From contig JALDQW010000001.1 of assembly GCA_031316255.1 (NCBI GenBank), positions 3,567,485 through 3,631,484 on the forward strand: a stretch of DNA of 64,000 nt, written 5' to 3'. The notes below the pieces were generated by a model. The model had not been told where the DNA came from and ran no database searches. It saw only the letters and a program-made list of their open reading frames with translations. The position numbers and the translations under genes are program-made. This DNA is from Nitrosomonas sp. GTDB taxonomy: Bacteria; Pseudomonadota; Gammaproteobacteria; Burkholderiales; Nitrosomonadaceae. The stretch's first letter is position 1. Every line of letters begins with the position of its first letter. Below, piece after piece: positions 27,280-37,058 of this stretch.

Positions 27280-30085
27280 TTTCAATGTCCTGATCTTCGG
27301 CGACATACCTGAGACGCTCATGAATACGGCAAAATGATTGCATATCACAATACTGGCAGGTTACCGGATAATGTTTGGGCGACACACTGACATTACCACT
27401 TAAAAAACCGGAAGCAAGCTGCGTCAAGTCCTGTTTCCATCTAGCAACCAGTTCATCCCATGTCTGGAAGTATGCGCACGATTTTGCCTGGCTAAACGCA
27501 CCCACATCCGGCAACACATTCTGCTCGCTGAGAATCGCAGAGAAACCCATCTGCCCCTTTTTTATTGACGCAAATGCAACACCCGCAGCTGTCGATGCAA
27601 TCGATTCCATCATCACAAGATACAACGGCAATTGCGGTTCATCAGGACGTTTACCCAGCATTGTTTCAATTTTGAATTTGCGCGTTTTGTAGTCAATAAT
27701 GAGCAGTTGCCCGTTATGCAGCTGATCGAGCCGGTCCAGCCGTCCCTGTAACGTCAACTCTCCGACCTGAATCGTGTGACTTTCCTCTGTCGCAATCACA
27801 CTGAAGTTGTCACGTTTCTTTTCTTCATCAAACCATGCCCGTAGCAACTGTATCAGGCGCCGCCGTTCAATAGCGGCAAAACGGCCTGCTAATGCAAAAG
27901 GCCGCAATCTTTCTACTTGTGCAACTGCCTGCTCGACTGCATTTGTCAACGTTTTCACCAAATCACCATCCTGTAGCCTATCGAGCGCTTCTTTTGTTTT
28001 CAGTTGCCGCCAAATCAAACACAAAGCTTGATGCACCAATATCCCTCGCTCCATGGCATTCAGTCCGGCATGCGGAATTTCCCTGTCTTTTATTTTCATA
28101 CGGTGACGCGCCCACGCGAGAAACGGACACGCCGCATAATCCTTTATGACCGCAACACCGCCCGTTACGGTCTGTTGGGCTACCGGCATCACATGATCAT
28201 CGATCAAACGTTCAAGACTTGCCGATTCGATGATTAAATCGCGGTGTTGCCTGAATTGCGGCAACTCAATAGCACCCTCCGGTATTGACCGGATCATGGA
28301 ACTGGGCATTATTTCCTGCGCATCAAGGCCGTCTCGAAATCTTGGATAACTCAAAACAACCTCTTTAGCACTGTGCAACCAGCCATCCTTTAATTGCCGT
28401 GAATAGCTTAATGCTTCAGTGACCGAGCCCATTGGAATCCGGGCTTTTTTCTGGACACAATAAGGCAGGAATGGATTTGGATGCGGTTGCAGCGGCCACT
28501 GATCATCAGACAAACCCATGACCCATAAATGATCAAACACCATTCCTGCTGCTTCCAGTACACCGAGTATTTGAATTGGCACATATGGTGTCTCCGGCTG
28601 AAACACGGTATCTGCGGCCATAAATTTCAACCTTCCGATTGCACTTTCAAGATGTGTGGTCGCGATTACACTATCAAGGCAAGCAAAATCAGCCACAACT
28701 TCATGCCATTTTTTCAGCGTCTGATACTCTACGGAATCAAGCGCGCGCTCCCCGGGAAATCTCATAATCCGAAGTACCTGGGAAAACAACTGTGCATAAA
28801 CCGCATGATGATCCTGGGTTGGCAAATGATTTTGACAAAAAGAATGCAGCGCTGATAAATTTTTGCTCAAAACCGGACTTTGAGTTTCACCGTTTTCATC
28901 ATTATTATCGCCTTTATGGTCAAACCGTTGCACCAGTGCCACAAGATCCTCCAAAGTAACAAATGGTGCCGCATAGCGTCGCATTCGCATATCCATTAGG
29001 GCACGCTGATTCATTTCTGATTCACCGCCACCCAAAAAAGGAGAACGCAACAGATGACTGGCACGATCATAAGTCAGTCCATGCGTAATCAATTCAAGTA
29101 GCGATAAAGCGGTATCGACCAAAGGGTAGGCAGTCAGCGACAAACCTAAAGAAATATTGAATGGCTGATGATGCTGCGACGAATGCATTTGCGGCAACGC
29201 CGCATGAACGTCCGGTTGCATCACTTCAGCAAAAATTCGTGCAACAGCTTTTCGCTCATTCGCCAGAGTAGGCACTACCACAGCGATCGATACATCTGGA
29301 TTGGCTTCAAGCCTTGATCGCGCCCATAGCGCTGATCGGAATAACTCCTCATGACGATCAACACAGCCGAGGCGTGATGGGCTAAAAACCGTGCCGCTTG
29401 ATTGACCTCTAAACATCGCCGGAGGCTGCACGCAAACCACATCACACCCCGACGCCTGGAGCTTGTGTAGAAAAGTAACTTGCTGGGGTGTTAAAATCTC
29501 GAAACCATAACAAAACAGATAATTAGGTTTTGTTACAGGCATCTGGTTATAGTGCTCCGCAATAAAGTCCACAAGACATGCCGGATCAATTTGATGATTT
29601 CTCGTCAAACATTCAGCATAATGCGCCGCCCAGTCTTGAAAAGCACTACAGTCTTCATTCAGAAAAGAATTATTGATTTCTGATGACAATTGCCATGCAT
29701 GCAATAACTGCCAGGCTTCGTAGGCCAGTCTTGCAGTCCGTGCAACGGCCAGCAATCCTTGCCCAATTTCAGAAGACTGAATAATTTCTTGCCAAAGCAG
29801 TTGCGCCTGACTGGAAGTTAATAACAGCGGAATTTCAATTGACGAACTGGCGTAGAGCGCATCCAGATAAATGCGTTCAACAAAGGATGCAAATGGAAGT
29901 ATATCGGCCGTACGCCAGACTGCTTTTTGTTGGTCAGTCTGGTACCGGACAAAACGATCTTTAAGCGCCCGGGCAAGTCTTTGGTTGGGTGTAACAACTG
30001 TCGTTACCGCCGCACTGGCATCCAGACGCTCAAAAAGCTCGTTATATGGAAGTTGAAAAAAATGATTGGATTTGTCATGCGGCAT
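27272..30085 (-). CDS. AddB-like PD-(D/E)XK nuclease subunit
   Basis: 937 residues. The N-terminal half resembles an inactivated helicase domain (TPNQRLARALKDRFVRYQTD takes the place of Walker A). The C-terminal nuclease reads GRLDRLDQLHNGQLLIIDYK. Cysteines at CPFLAW and in TCQYCDMQSFCRIHE form the iron-sulfur pattern that clamps AddB nuclease domains. It is translationally coupled to the AddA-like gene by overlap. Length and layout match the AddB-like family of betaproteobacteria. Confidence 0.85.
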   Translation of the reverse strand: MPHDKSNHFFQLPYNELFERLDASAAVTTVVTPNQRLARALKDRFVRYQTDQQKAVWRTADILPFASFVERIYLDALYASSSIEIPLLLTSSQAQLLWQEIIQSSEIGQGLLAVARTARLAYEAWQLLHAWQLSSEINNSFLNEDCSAFQDWAAHYAECLTRNHQIDPACLVDFIAEHYNQMPVTKPNYLFCYGFEILTPQQVTFLHKLQASGCDVVCVQPPAMFRGQSSGTVFSPSRLGCVDRHEELFRSALWARSRLEANPDVSIAVVVPTLANERKAVARIFAEVMQPDVHAALPQMHSSQHHQPFNISLGLSLTAYPLVDTALSLLELITHGLTYDRASHLLRSPFLGGGESEMNQRALMDMRMRRYAAPFVTLEDLVALVQRFDHKGDNNDENGETQSPVLSKNLSALHSFCQNHLPTQDHHAVYAQLFSQVLRIMRFPGERALDSVEYQTLKKWHEVVADFACLDSVIATTHLESAIGRLKFMAADTVFQPETPYVPIQILGVLEAAGMVFDHLWVMGLSDDQWPLQPHPNPFLPYCVQKKARIPMGSVTEALSYSRQLKDGWLHSAKEVVLSYPRFRDGLDAQEIMPSSMIRSIPEGAIELPQFRQHRDLIIESASLERLIDDHVMPVAQQTVTGGVAVIKDYAACPFLAWARHRMKIKDREIPHAGLNAMERGILVHQALCLIWRQLKTKEALDRLQDGDLVKTLTNAVEQAVAQVERLRPFALAGRFAAIERRRLIQLLRAWFDEEKKRDNFSVIATEESHTIQVGELTLQGRLDRLDQLHNGQLLIIDYKTRKFKIETMLGKRPDEPQLPLYLVMMESIASTAAGVAFASIKKGQMGFSAILSEQNVLPDVGAFSQAKSCAYFQTWDELVARWKQDLTQLASGFLSGNVSVSPKHYPVTCQYCDMQSFCRIHERLRYVAEDQDIESD

Positions 30086-30115
30086 AGAGATTCTTATTCA
30101 ATGCCACATTCCCGG

Positions 30116-30439
30116 TTAACGTAGCAGTTGATCCCGCTTTTCAGTGACGCCAGCCCATTCGTCTGCATCAGGCAATGGATCCTTCTTTTCGATAATCGGC
30201 CGCCATTCTTTTGATAACTCAGCATTCATGGCAATAAAGTCCGCCAGCGCATCAGGCACATCATCTTCCGCATAAATCGCTTCCACCGGACATTCTGCAA
30301 CACATAATGTGCAATCGATACATTCATCCGGATCAATCACCAGAAAATTGGGGCCTTCACGGAAACAGTCAACCGGGCAGACATCAACACAATCCGTGTA
30401 TTTGCATTTAATACAGTTTTCAGTTACTACATAAGCCAT
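30116..30439 (-). CDS. fdxA: 7Fe ferredoxin (FdxA type)
   Basis: 107 residues. [20 protein letters not shown] followed by CPVDCFREG gives the [3Fe-4S] ligands, and [20 protein letters not shown] the [4Fe-4S] ligands. The C-terminal 45-residue extension is typical of FdxA. It is a soluble low-potential electron carrier; partner enzymes are not in the window. It may be the last gene of its own transcript, 30 bases upstream of the AddB-like gene. Confidence 0.93.
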   Translation of the reverse strand: MAYVVTENCIKCKYTDCVDVCPVDCFREGPNFLVIDPDECIDCTLCVAECPVEAIYAEDDVPDALADFIAMNAELSKEWRPIIEKKDPLPDADEWAGVTEKRDQLLR

Positions 30440-30601
30440 TAATTTTTCCCTTGCATGACACTTATAGAATCCGATATTTTAGCAGAGTTTTATTCTTCAC
30501 TGCTATTGCTACACAATCTGAAAATAAAAATAGTTGTTGTCCGTCTGTCATGACAGTATGTGCAATGACTTCAGGTTACTATCATTCAAGCTAAAAACAG
30601 A

Positions 30602-31024
30602 TTATTTGTCTGATATACGGTATGGGTATGGCACGACTTTATCCTGTTCGGCAGGATCGTTACGGGCAACGATGGCGCGCGCGGGTTTGGATTGGCTCAG
30701 ATTCGTGGCGTCATGGGGAACATCCGGCGGAACAAACAAAAACTCACCGCTCGTACTAACGACTTCATTTTCAAGATTCGTTCCCCATCGCGTGAGAACT
30801 TCGCCTTCCAGAACGTATATGCCGGTTTCATAACCCACATGGATATGCGGCTCAGCTTTTGCGCCCGGAGGTATAACGACAACATGCATTGAAAGCCCTG
30901 TAGCGCCAACCGTCTGCCCGGAAATGCCGAGAAAATACGGCAATTTTTGCAAAGTCGTCACTTCCTGATCCGGCCGGATTGCTTGGACCGCTTGTATCTT
31001 TTGTTTGTCCGTTGTCAATTGCAA
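30602..31024 (-). CDS. Cupin-domain protein
   Basis: 140 residues with a single cupin barrel. Motif 1 is PPGAKAEPHIHVGYETGIYVLEG split over residues 52-74 (metal ligands His, His, Glu), and motif 2 is FVPPDVPHDATNLS near residue 93. Such proteins bind a metal and often act as small dioxygenases, isomerases or sensors; the substrate here is unknown. An AGGAGG-like site (GGAGGTATTGC) precedes the start. Confidence 0.8.
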   Translation of the reverse strand: MQLTTDKQKIQAVQAIRPDQEVTTLQKLPYFLGISGQTVGATGLSMHVVVIPPGAKAEPHIHVGYETGIYVLEGEVLTRWGTNLENEVVSTSGEFLFVPPDVPHDATNLSQSKPARAIVARNDPAEQDKVVPYPYRISDK

Positions 31025-31081
31025 TACCTCCTTCGTATACCCATCGGGATTTACATAAATAATACATCAACTGCTTCCGGT

Positions 31082-31324
31082 CTATCTTTTGAGGTTGTCC
31101 AGATGAAAATCATTCAGATACAACACCAATAAACTTATTGCGATTGAAACCAGATAGCTTAAAGTCGGCACTCCGGGAAAAAGATAAAGATCCAACAGAC
31201 CCCAGACACCGCGCCACAGCATGATGATTGCTACCACAATGATGATCGAATTAAACGTAGTACGCTTATTTATCAGATTGTTCAGCAGCGTTTTTTGCTG
31301 CAGCTCATTCTGCTGTTCTGACAT
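31082..31324 (-). CDS. Small two-helix membrane protein
   Basis: 80 residues with two hydrophobic segments (FNSIIIVVAIIMLWRGVWGL and YLVSIAISLLVLYLND) joined by DLYLFPGVPTL. The N-terminal 24 residues are polar and Gln/Asn-rich. I recognise the general pattern as one found in short conserved bacterial proteins of unknown function, but cannot name a family. It lies between the cupin gene and the RAYT remnant. Confidence 0.55.
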   Translation of the reverse strand: MSEQQNELQQKTLLNNLINKRTTFNSIIIVVAIIMLWRGVWGLLDLYLFPGVPTLSYLVSIAISLLVLYLNDFHLDNLKR

Positions 31325-31392
31325 AGATTAATACTCCACGCTTGTTGTTCTTATGGACAAAGGTTAATGCAAAACGAATTACAACAAAAGTC

Positions 31393-31785
31393 CTATGAAA
31401 CCTTAAAAGCCAAAAAGAATGATGCCTTCCTATTTTTTTCTTTTGCCAACCGGGCGACTTTTCCAACAATCGTGAAATGCAGATTATAAAAAGCCGCGAT
31501 TTGTAAATAACTGTATTCGCCGGTTGCGTACATTGCCGCTATGGCTTTTAGATTGGGCGCAGGCGGGCAGCGCTGGGCTTTAGGTCTATTCTTATCTTCA
31601 GATAGGCCGTTAATCTTTTTTTGCATTTTCTGAACAAATTGATCGTCGCCTGGAAATACTTGCCGGTTTAAATGCCGCCAGATGGATTCCTGTGCTATCC
31701 CTTGCGCCCCAAATTGTGTGTAGCGTTTCAGTGCTGTTGTACGTCTTTTTGAAAATGCGCCAACTTCTGTAGTTTCGGCAATCAA
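31393..31785 (-). pseudogene. Remnant of a REP-associated tyrosine transposase (C-terminal part)
   Basis: The frame reads FSKRRTTALKRYTQF, then SIWRHLNRQVFPGDDQFVQK and, near the end, YSYLQIAAFYNLHFTIVGKV. This order, a W-x-x-L-x-x-Q-x-F/L-G-D-x-x-F-V motif followed by a helix-turn-helix, is what I know from the C-terminal third of RAYT (IS200-like) proteins. The first 170 or so residues, including the HUH and Tyr catalytic motifs, are absent; the frame is blocked by a TAA shortly upstream and the only start would be a TTG. It is therefore read as a truncated, non-functional remnant. Confidence 0.6.
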
Positions 31786-31800
31786 CTGACTACTCAGATC

Positions 31801-31954
31801 TTAGCAAAAGACCGTGGTTCCGTTTGGCGTCGGCTTAGTTGTACGCAATCCATGTGTATTATAGGCGAGAGGGTCGATACGGGTGCCCGAGTTTGTAACT
31901 GTTTCCAGACGCATCAAGTACTACAGATGTACCATCGAGCGCATTCATCCGGTT
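31801..31954 (-). pseudogene. Fragment of an RHS/YD-repeat protein
   Basis: On the minus strand, NRMNALDGTSVVLDASGNSY (about 31954 downward) is followed, after a frame change, by RIDPLAYNTHGLRTTKPTPN and GTTVFC before a TAA at 31801-31803. The pattern of Asn-Arg-(M/L), D-x-x-GN, then YN-x-x-GLR-x-x-K and a G-(T/R)-T-x-F-(V/C) end is typical of RHS repeats. A frameshift and stops show that it is dead. It is too short to tell which RHS family it came from. Confidence 0.5.
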
Positions 31955-31976
31955 TGAATTTTGGGGCACCTTTTGA

Positions 31977-32008
31977 CCGTAATATTCGTTGTATCTGATT
32001 TACGACAA
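31977..32008 (+). repeat. First copy of a 32-bp direct repeat
   Basis: It matches 32089-32120 at 28 of 32 positions. The copy ends in TCGTTGTATCTGATTTACGA plus CAA and contains a TTGT/ACAA dyad. It may be an operator or the end of a lost mobile element. Confidence 0.6.
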
Positions 32009-32088
32009 TGATGCATGTACTAAAGAAACGATATGTTCATTTACATGAATGCTCACGTCATTCATTCACTGTAACAAATTTTGTCAAT

Positions 32089-32120
32089 CCGTAATACCCG
32101 TTGTCTCTGATTTGCGACAA
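32089..32120 (+). repeat. Second copy of the 32-bp direct repeat
   Basis: This copy lies 112 bases after the first and contains the exact inverted repeat GTTGTC...GACAAC around TCTGATTTGC. It is about 300 bases upstream of the CAP/RTX gene. From 32121 to 32417 the DNA is AT-rich with no gene; the promoter of the CAP/RTX gene should be there. Confidence 0.6.
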
Positions 32121-32417
32121 CAAAAGCATTTATTATTCATAGTATTGCAAAAAACGGGTTCATTTATACAAAAATAAGCGACACTCAAGTCACTGTTGCT
32201 CGCATAACACTCTGTTTTATAGAATAAATCAGTCTGGCATGAAATTTGCTAACTTTAGTGGTATGAGCCATTTATTAAAAATCATAGTCAACGTATCAAA
32301 GAATCACCTTAATAAATAACGTCAATTTGCTTTACAGATGAGTCACACAACTTTTCTTGTTAAAACAATTTACCTTTAAAGACAACCCACAAATTTAGGC
32401 AGGAGTAAATTTATTTT

Positions 32418-33719
32418 ATGTCACAAGCAAATATTTACGAACAATTTATGCTGGAATTGATTAATGCCGAACGCAGTAAAGCTGGTGCTCAACCACTTGC
32501 TTTTAACGGCGATCTGAATGAATCGTCCGAAACTCACAGTTCGTGGATGATTTCAACGGATACTTTCTCGCATACGGGTGCCGGAGGGTCCAGTCCGGGT
32601 GATCGAATGACCGCCGCGGGTTATAATTTTTCAGGCTCATGGACCTGGGGTGAAAATATCGCGTGGATGAGTACGCGTGCACCAACTGGCCTGGCAGACG
32701 AAGTGCAACAGCTCCATACGATGCTCATGAATTCCTCAGGTCATCGTGCAAATATACTGAATGATTCCTTTCGGGAAATCGGTGTCGGATTCGAAGTCGG
32801 TGAATTTCAAAATTTTGAAGGTGCGTTTGCAACGCAAAATTTCGCCCGCACTGCATCAAACGCTTTCCTGACCGGGGTTGCTTTCGACGATCAGGACGGC
32901 GACCGGTTTTATGATATCAATGAAGGGCTCGGCAATATTATCATCACGGCCAAAAATAACGCCACGGGTGTGGTGAGCACAACTTCAACAAATCAGGCAG
33001 GCGGATATACGCTGGAGTTAACAACAGGAAATTACACGGTCAGCTTTGGTGGCACTGGTGGCACTGGCATTTCTACAACCAGTCAGGTAGTCAACATCGG
33101 CAGCCGTAACCTAAAACTGGATTTAATTGATCCGGCAGCCAGCAATAACGACTCCGCTCCCCAACCGGAGCCCGATCCAGCGCCGCAAACCACTCCCGAA
33201 CCGACCCCAGAACCGGCACCGGAATTGAACACAATTACCGGCACATCACGATCTGACAGATTGACCGGTACGGCCAACAACGATGAGATTCTTGGATTCC
33301 GTGGCAATGATATCTTGTTTGGCGATGCCGGAAACGACGTAATCAAAGGCGGCGGCGGAACAGATCTATTATTTGGCGGTGAAGATGCAGACATATTAAC
33401 AGGTGGGTCCGGACGGGATTATTTTATACTCGACGCACCTTTTGCCGATGCGATTGACGTCATCACCGACTTCAAGCATGGGTATGACAAAATCATTCTT
33501 GATGATGCCATTTTCAGCGCGCTCAACAGTGGCAGATTGAATGCTGCAGCATTCACTACAGGCACTAAAGCCCGGGATACAACAGATATGATCATCTACG
33601 ACGCAGAATCTGGTGCGCTTTATTATGATGCAGATGCCACAGGCGTAACGGAAACAGTACAATTTGCGCTGTTATCACCAGGACTGAATCTCACATATGT
33701 CGATTTTGTTGTGATCTGA
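32418..33719 (+). CDS. Secreted CAP-domain protein with CnaB-like and RTX repeats
   Basis: 433 residues. Residues 1-150 form a CAP/SCP domain (LELINAERSKAGAQPLAFNG, FSHTGAGG, WGENIAW, SSGHRANILNDSFREIGVGF). Residues 152-235 resemble a CnaB/SdrD-like beta sandwich (DDQDGDRFYDINEGLGNIII). A Pro/Glu linker (about 245-270) leads to RTX calcium-binding nonapeptides (GNDILFGDAGNDVIKGGGGT) and a C-terminal domain like those of type I secretion substrates. There is no signal peptide, which fits type I export. An AGGAG site supports the start. Its role outside the cell, perhaps adhesion or matrix, is unknown. Confidence 0.8.
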   Translation: MSQANIYEQFMLELINAERSKAGAQPLAFNGDLNESSETHSSWMISTDTFSHTGAGGSSPGDRMTAAGYNFSGSWTWGENIAWMSTRAPTGLADEVQQLHTMLMNSSGHRANILNDSFREIGVGFEVGEFQNFEGAFATQNFARTASNAFLTGVAFDDQDGDRFYDINEGLGNIIITAKNNATGVVSTTSTNQAGGYTLELTTGNYTVSFGGTGGTGISTTSQVVNIGSRNLKLDLIDPAASNNDSAPQPEPDPAPQTTPEPTPEPAPELNTITGTSRSDRLTGTANNDEILGFRGNDILFGDAGNDVIKGGGGTDLLFGGEDADILTGGSGRDYFILDAPFADAIDVITDFKHGYDKIILDDAIFSALNSGRLNAAAFTTGTKARDTTDMIIYDAESGALYYDADATGVTETVQFALLSPGLNLTYVDFVVI

Positions 33720-34005
33720 TAACTTGCGCCTCGCGCGCTTCCTGAAAACGAGTAAGGTAGCCCGAATCTTCTTGTTTTTGTAAATACAATTTAATAGGCC
33801 AAATGGACTAAAGCGAATCTAAGCAAAAACAAAACACGGGCATAAATGGCAACTCATCCCGGTATGGCTCCTCCCTCTCTTATAAACCCTCACTTTGTTC
33901 AAATTGAACCAGTTATGTGCATGTGCATTTGATGAATTAAATTTGCTACAGATTCTGTCGTAAAGAACACATCATTGATAGTCTTTAGATAACCATAAGT
34001 TCAAT

Positions 34006-34800
34006 ATGCAATCCAATCAAAAATTACGTGTTCTAATTGTTGACGACTCAATTTCCGTACGCAGCGTATTACGTACTCTATTAAATGAAAATGGCTATAA
34101 CGTTGTTGGCGAGCTGGGCAGTGGCTCGAAATTGCTGAATTCAATCAATCATTTAATGCCACATATTATTTGTCTCGATTATTATTTACCAGGTACTGAT
34201 GGACTCTCTCTACTTAAAAAGATTCAGGATGTGTATCCGCATATCGCAGTTGTCATGATTACCGGAAGCAATGACCAAAAACTGGAACATGCGGCAGCTG
34301 ATGCCGGCTCGGCCGGATTTTTACATAAACCATTCACTCAGGAACAGATTATTAAGGCACTGCAAAAGGTTGCGTATGCGCAGCGATTGCTACTGGTGGC
34401 CGAAAAAAAACGCAATCCATTTGCAGAAAAACCCTCGCGCGCCACTGCCGTGGTAGCGGATGACAGCGTGACGTTGCGTCGTTTATTGTCGGCAATTCTG
34501 GCGCACATGGGGGTTGAAGTAGTTGCAGAAGCGTGCGACGGTAAACAGGCGATAGAATTAGTTTGCAAACATCGTCCCGATATTGTTTGCCTGGATTACG
34601 AGATGCCCGTGATGAATGGACTGGAAGCATTAAAAATCATACACAAACAAACACCGACAATAAAGGCAGTGATGGTAACCTCCACCGCCAGTCGAGATAA
34701 ATTTATGCAGGCGACACAAGCCGGAGCAAAAAGCTACATCCTCAAACCTTATCATCCAGACAAAGTTACACATGTCATTTCAGAGCTATTAGCAAGTTAA
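34006..34800 (+). CDS. Tandem receiver (CheY-like) protein with no output domain
   Basis: 264 residues made of two receiver domains. The first (VLIVDDSISVRSVLRTLLNE; phospho-Asp in IICLDYYLPGTDG; Lys in LHKPF) covers residues 8-125. The second (AVVADDSVTLRRLLSAILAH; Asp in IVCLDYEMPVMNG; Lys in ILKPY) covers 145-262. Both keep the acidic pocket, phospho-Asp and Lys, so both can be phosphorylated. With no DNA-binding or enzymatic domain it could act by protein contact or as a phosphate relay. No kinase is adjacent. Confidence 0.85.
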   Translation: MQSNQKLRVLIVDDSISVRSVLRTLLNENGYNVVGELGSGSKLLNSINHLMPHIICLDYYLPGTDGLSLLKKIQDVYPHIAVVMITGSNDQKLEHAAADAGSAGFLHKPFTQEQIIKALQKVAYAQRLLLVAEKKRNPFAEKPSRATAVVADDSVTLRRLLSAILAHMGVEVVAEACDGKQAIELVCKHRPDIVCLDYEMPVMNGLEALKIIHKQTPTIKAVMVTSTASRDKFMQATQAGAKSYILKPYHPDKVTHVISELLAS

Positions 34801-34996
34801 GAATGAGTATAACTTGCTGAGTTAAGATTGATCAAATAAGTGGCCACGAGCGAATATAATGGTTTTACTTAGCCAAGAATAAGTCAAGTTAAGGGTGTTC
34901 AGAATTCTGTGTCAGTTTGCAAGCACAGGGACAGGCCTATATTCTATACCCATATATTTTTCCCTGAAAATTTCTTCTTTCCTGGATGGCTACCAT

Positions 34997-35890
34997 TCAA
35001 ACCCCAGTCAACCGCCGCAACGCTTCCTCATATTTTTCCATTGTCTGACGAATGACATTTTCGGGCAACTTCGGTGCTGGCGGTTTTTTGTTCCAATTTT
35101 GCGTCTCCAGCCAGTCGCGCACAAACTGTTTGTCGTAACTCGGCGGGCTGATGCCAGTTTGGTATTGGTCGACCGGCCAGAAGCGGGATGAATCGGGTGT
35201 TAGCACTTCATCAATCAAATACAGTTCGTCTTTATCGTCGAGTCCAAATTCGAATTTGGTATCGGCGATGATGATACCCCGTTGCACGGCATAATCAGCC
35301 GCCTCAGTATACAACTGCACCGCTTTTTCCTTGACCCTGGTAGTCAGGTCTTTACCTATTTGCTGTTCGACTTCGGACAAGGCGATATTCTCATCGTGCA
35401 GGCCTACCTGGGCCTTGGTCGATGGAGTAAAAATTGCGCCACCAGGTATTTTTTCGGCCTGCTGTAATCCCGGCTGCAATTGAATACCGCAAACTGCACC
35501 CGTCGCCTGATAGTCCTTCCATCCTGAGCCGACGATATAACCGCGCACGATCGCTTCAACCGGCAGCGGTTTGAGTCTGCGAATGACAAAGGAACGATCC
35601 TGAACCTGCTCGCGTTCGTTTTCAGCGACGACTGATTCGGGCGTAATGCCGGTTAAATGATTGGGTATGATATGCGCCAGTTTTTCGAACCAGAATGCCG
35701 ACAGCGCGGTCAGCAACTTGCCTTTGCCCGGTATCGGATCGGGCAGGATGACATCGAATGCCGACAGCCGGTCGGTTTGCACGATCAGCAATTTGTCATC
35801 ATCGACGGCGTAAATATCGCGTACTTTACCGCGGTGCACAAAAGGCAGGCTTTTGATGTTCGTTTCAAATAATGCCGATTCTTTTTCCAT
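34997..35890 (-). CDS. purC: Phosphoribosylaminoimidazole-succinocarboxamide synthase
   Basis: 297 residues. [20 protein letters not shown] and [20 protein letters not shown] are the nucleotide-binding start of the SAICAR synthase fold; [20 protein letters not shown] and [20 protein letters not shown] complete the signature. It joins CAIR and aspartate in purine synthesis. It is the long (about 295-residue) type. It follows purK by 5 bases in a purE-purK-purC operon. Confidence 0.96.
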   Translation of the reverse strand: MEKESALFETNIKSLPFVHRGKVRDIYAVDDDKLLIVQTDRLSAFDVILPDPIPGKGKLLTALSAFWFEKLAHIIPNHLTGITPESVVAENEREQVQDRSFVIRRLKPLPVEAIVRGYIVGSGWKDYQATGAVCGIQLQPGLQQAEKIPGGAIFTPSTKAQVGLHDENIALSEVEQQIGKDLTTRVKEKAVQLYTEAADYAVQRGIIIADTKFEFGLDDKDELYLIDEVLTPDSSRFWPVDQYQTGISPPSYDKQFVRDWLETQNWNKKPPAPKLPENVIRQTMEKYEEALRRLTGV

Positions 35891-35895
35891 TTTAT

Positions 35896-37026
35896 TTAAT
35901 TGAATTCCAAAAGCTGCTTGATAGAACGCGCTCTCGCCAACGCTTCGTCTGCAGTCACATCAAGCACTGTAAAATGACCCATTTTACGTCCTGGCCGCGC
36001 TACTGTTTTACCATATAAATGCAGCTTGACCGAGGGCTGTCCGAGTACCTGGGACCAATCCGGTTCACCCTTCCGCCACACATCCCCAAGCAGGTTGACC
36101 ATGACACAGGGTTGATGCAAATCGGTATTACCCAGCGGCAAATGACACAATGCACGCAGCTGCTGTTCAAACTGCGATGTCACGCACGCGTCTATGGAAA
36201 AATGTCCGCTGTTATGCGGACGCGGTGCAATTTCATTGATCAACAACTGGCCATCTTGCAGAACAAAAAACTCGACACAAAGCACCCCCCGGTAATTCAA
36301 GGCATCTGCCACTTTTCTGGCGACATCATACGCGCTTTCAACAAGCGTTTCGGGAATCCTGGCTGGCGCTATGCTGATATCGAGTATGCCGTTAACATGT
36401 TGATTCTCCACAACCGGAAAGCATGCCACATTCCCATCATGTCCTCTCCCCAGTACAACAGAAACTTCGCATTTCAAGGGCAATTTTTTTTCCAGCACAC
36501 AGGATACTGACCCGAGATCAGAAAATGCCGTCTTCAATTCCGCCGCACGATTTACATGCCGTTGGCCTTTACCATCGTAGCCAAATTGACTGACTTTCAG
36601 TATTCCCGGAAACAAGTCATACACCACTTCGAAATCCGTGCTCTGTTCAATGACTGCAAACGGTGCTACCGGAAAACCTTTCGATTGCAAGAACTGTTTT
36701 TCAGAAATCCTGTTTTGCGCAATCTCAACGCTGTGTGCATCCGGGCTGACACTACAATAAGACACCAGTTTTGCAAGCGCTTCGGCCGGAATGTTTTCAA
36801 ATTCGGTTGTAACTGCAGCGCACTGCTCGCCCATTTGCTGCAAGGCAGCCTGATCAGCATAATCGGCGCAGATAAACTGATCGGCTATCCGGCCTGCCGG
36901 GCTGCCGGGGTCTGAATCCAGAACGGTGACCTGATAACCCATTTGATGCGCTGCTATGACAAACATTCTGCCAAGCTGACCACCGCCCAATAAACCCAGC
37001 ATTGAACCAGGTAAAATCGGCTTCAT
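35896..37026 (-). CDS. purK: 5-(carboxyamino)imidazole ribonucleotide synthase
   Basis: 376 residues, ATP-grasp family. [20 protein letters not shown] opens the N-terminal Rossmann-like domain, GYDGKGQ is the ATP-grasp loop (near 160), and [20 protein letters not shown] the metal-binding C-part. It converts AIR, bicarbonate and ATP to N5-CAIR, the substrate of PurE. It is placed 32 bases after purE. Confidence 0.96.
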   Translation of the reverse strand: MKPILPGSMLGLLGGGQLGRMFVIAAHQMGYQVTVLDSDPGSPAGRIADQFICADYADQAALQQMGEQCAAVTTEFENIPAEALAKLVSYCSVSPDAHSVEIAQNRISEKQFLQSKGFPVAPFAVIEQSTDFEVVYDLFPGILKVSQFGYDGKGQRHVNRAAELKTAFSDLGSVSCVLEKKLPLKCEVSVVLGRGHDGNVACFPVVENQHVNGILDISIAPARIPETLVESAYDVARKVADALNYRGVLCVEFFVLQDGQLLINEIAPRPHNSGHFSIDACVTSQFEQQLRALCHLPLGNTDLHQPCVMVNLLGDVWRKGEPDWSQVLGQPSVKLHLYGKTVARPGRKMGHFTVLDVTADEALARARSIKQLLEFN

Positions 37027-37058
37027 TGGGTTGATAGTGTTAACATGTGCGACACGGT

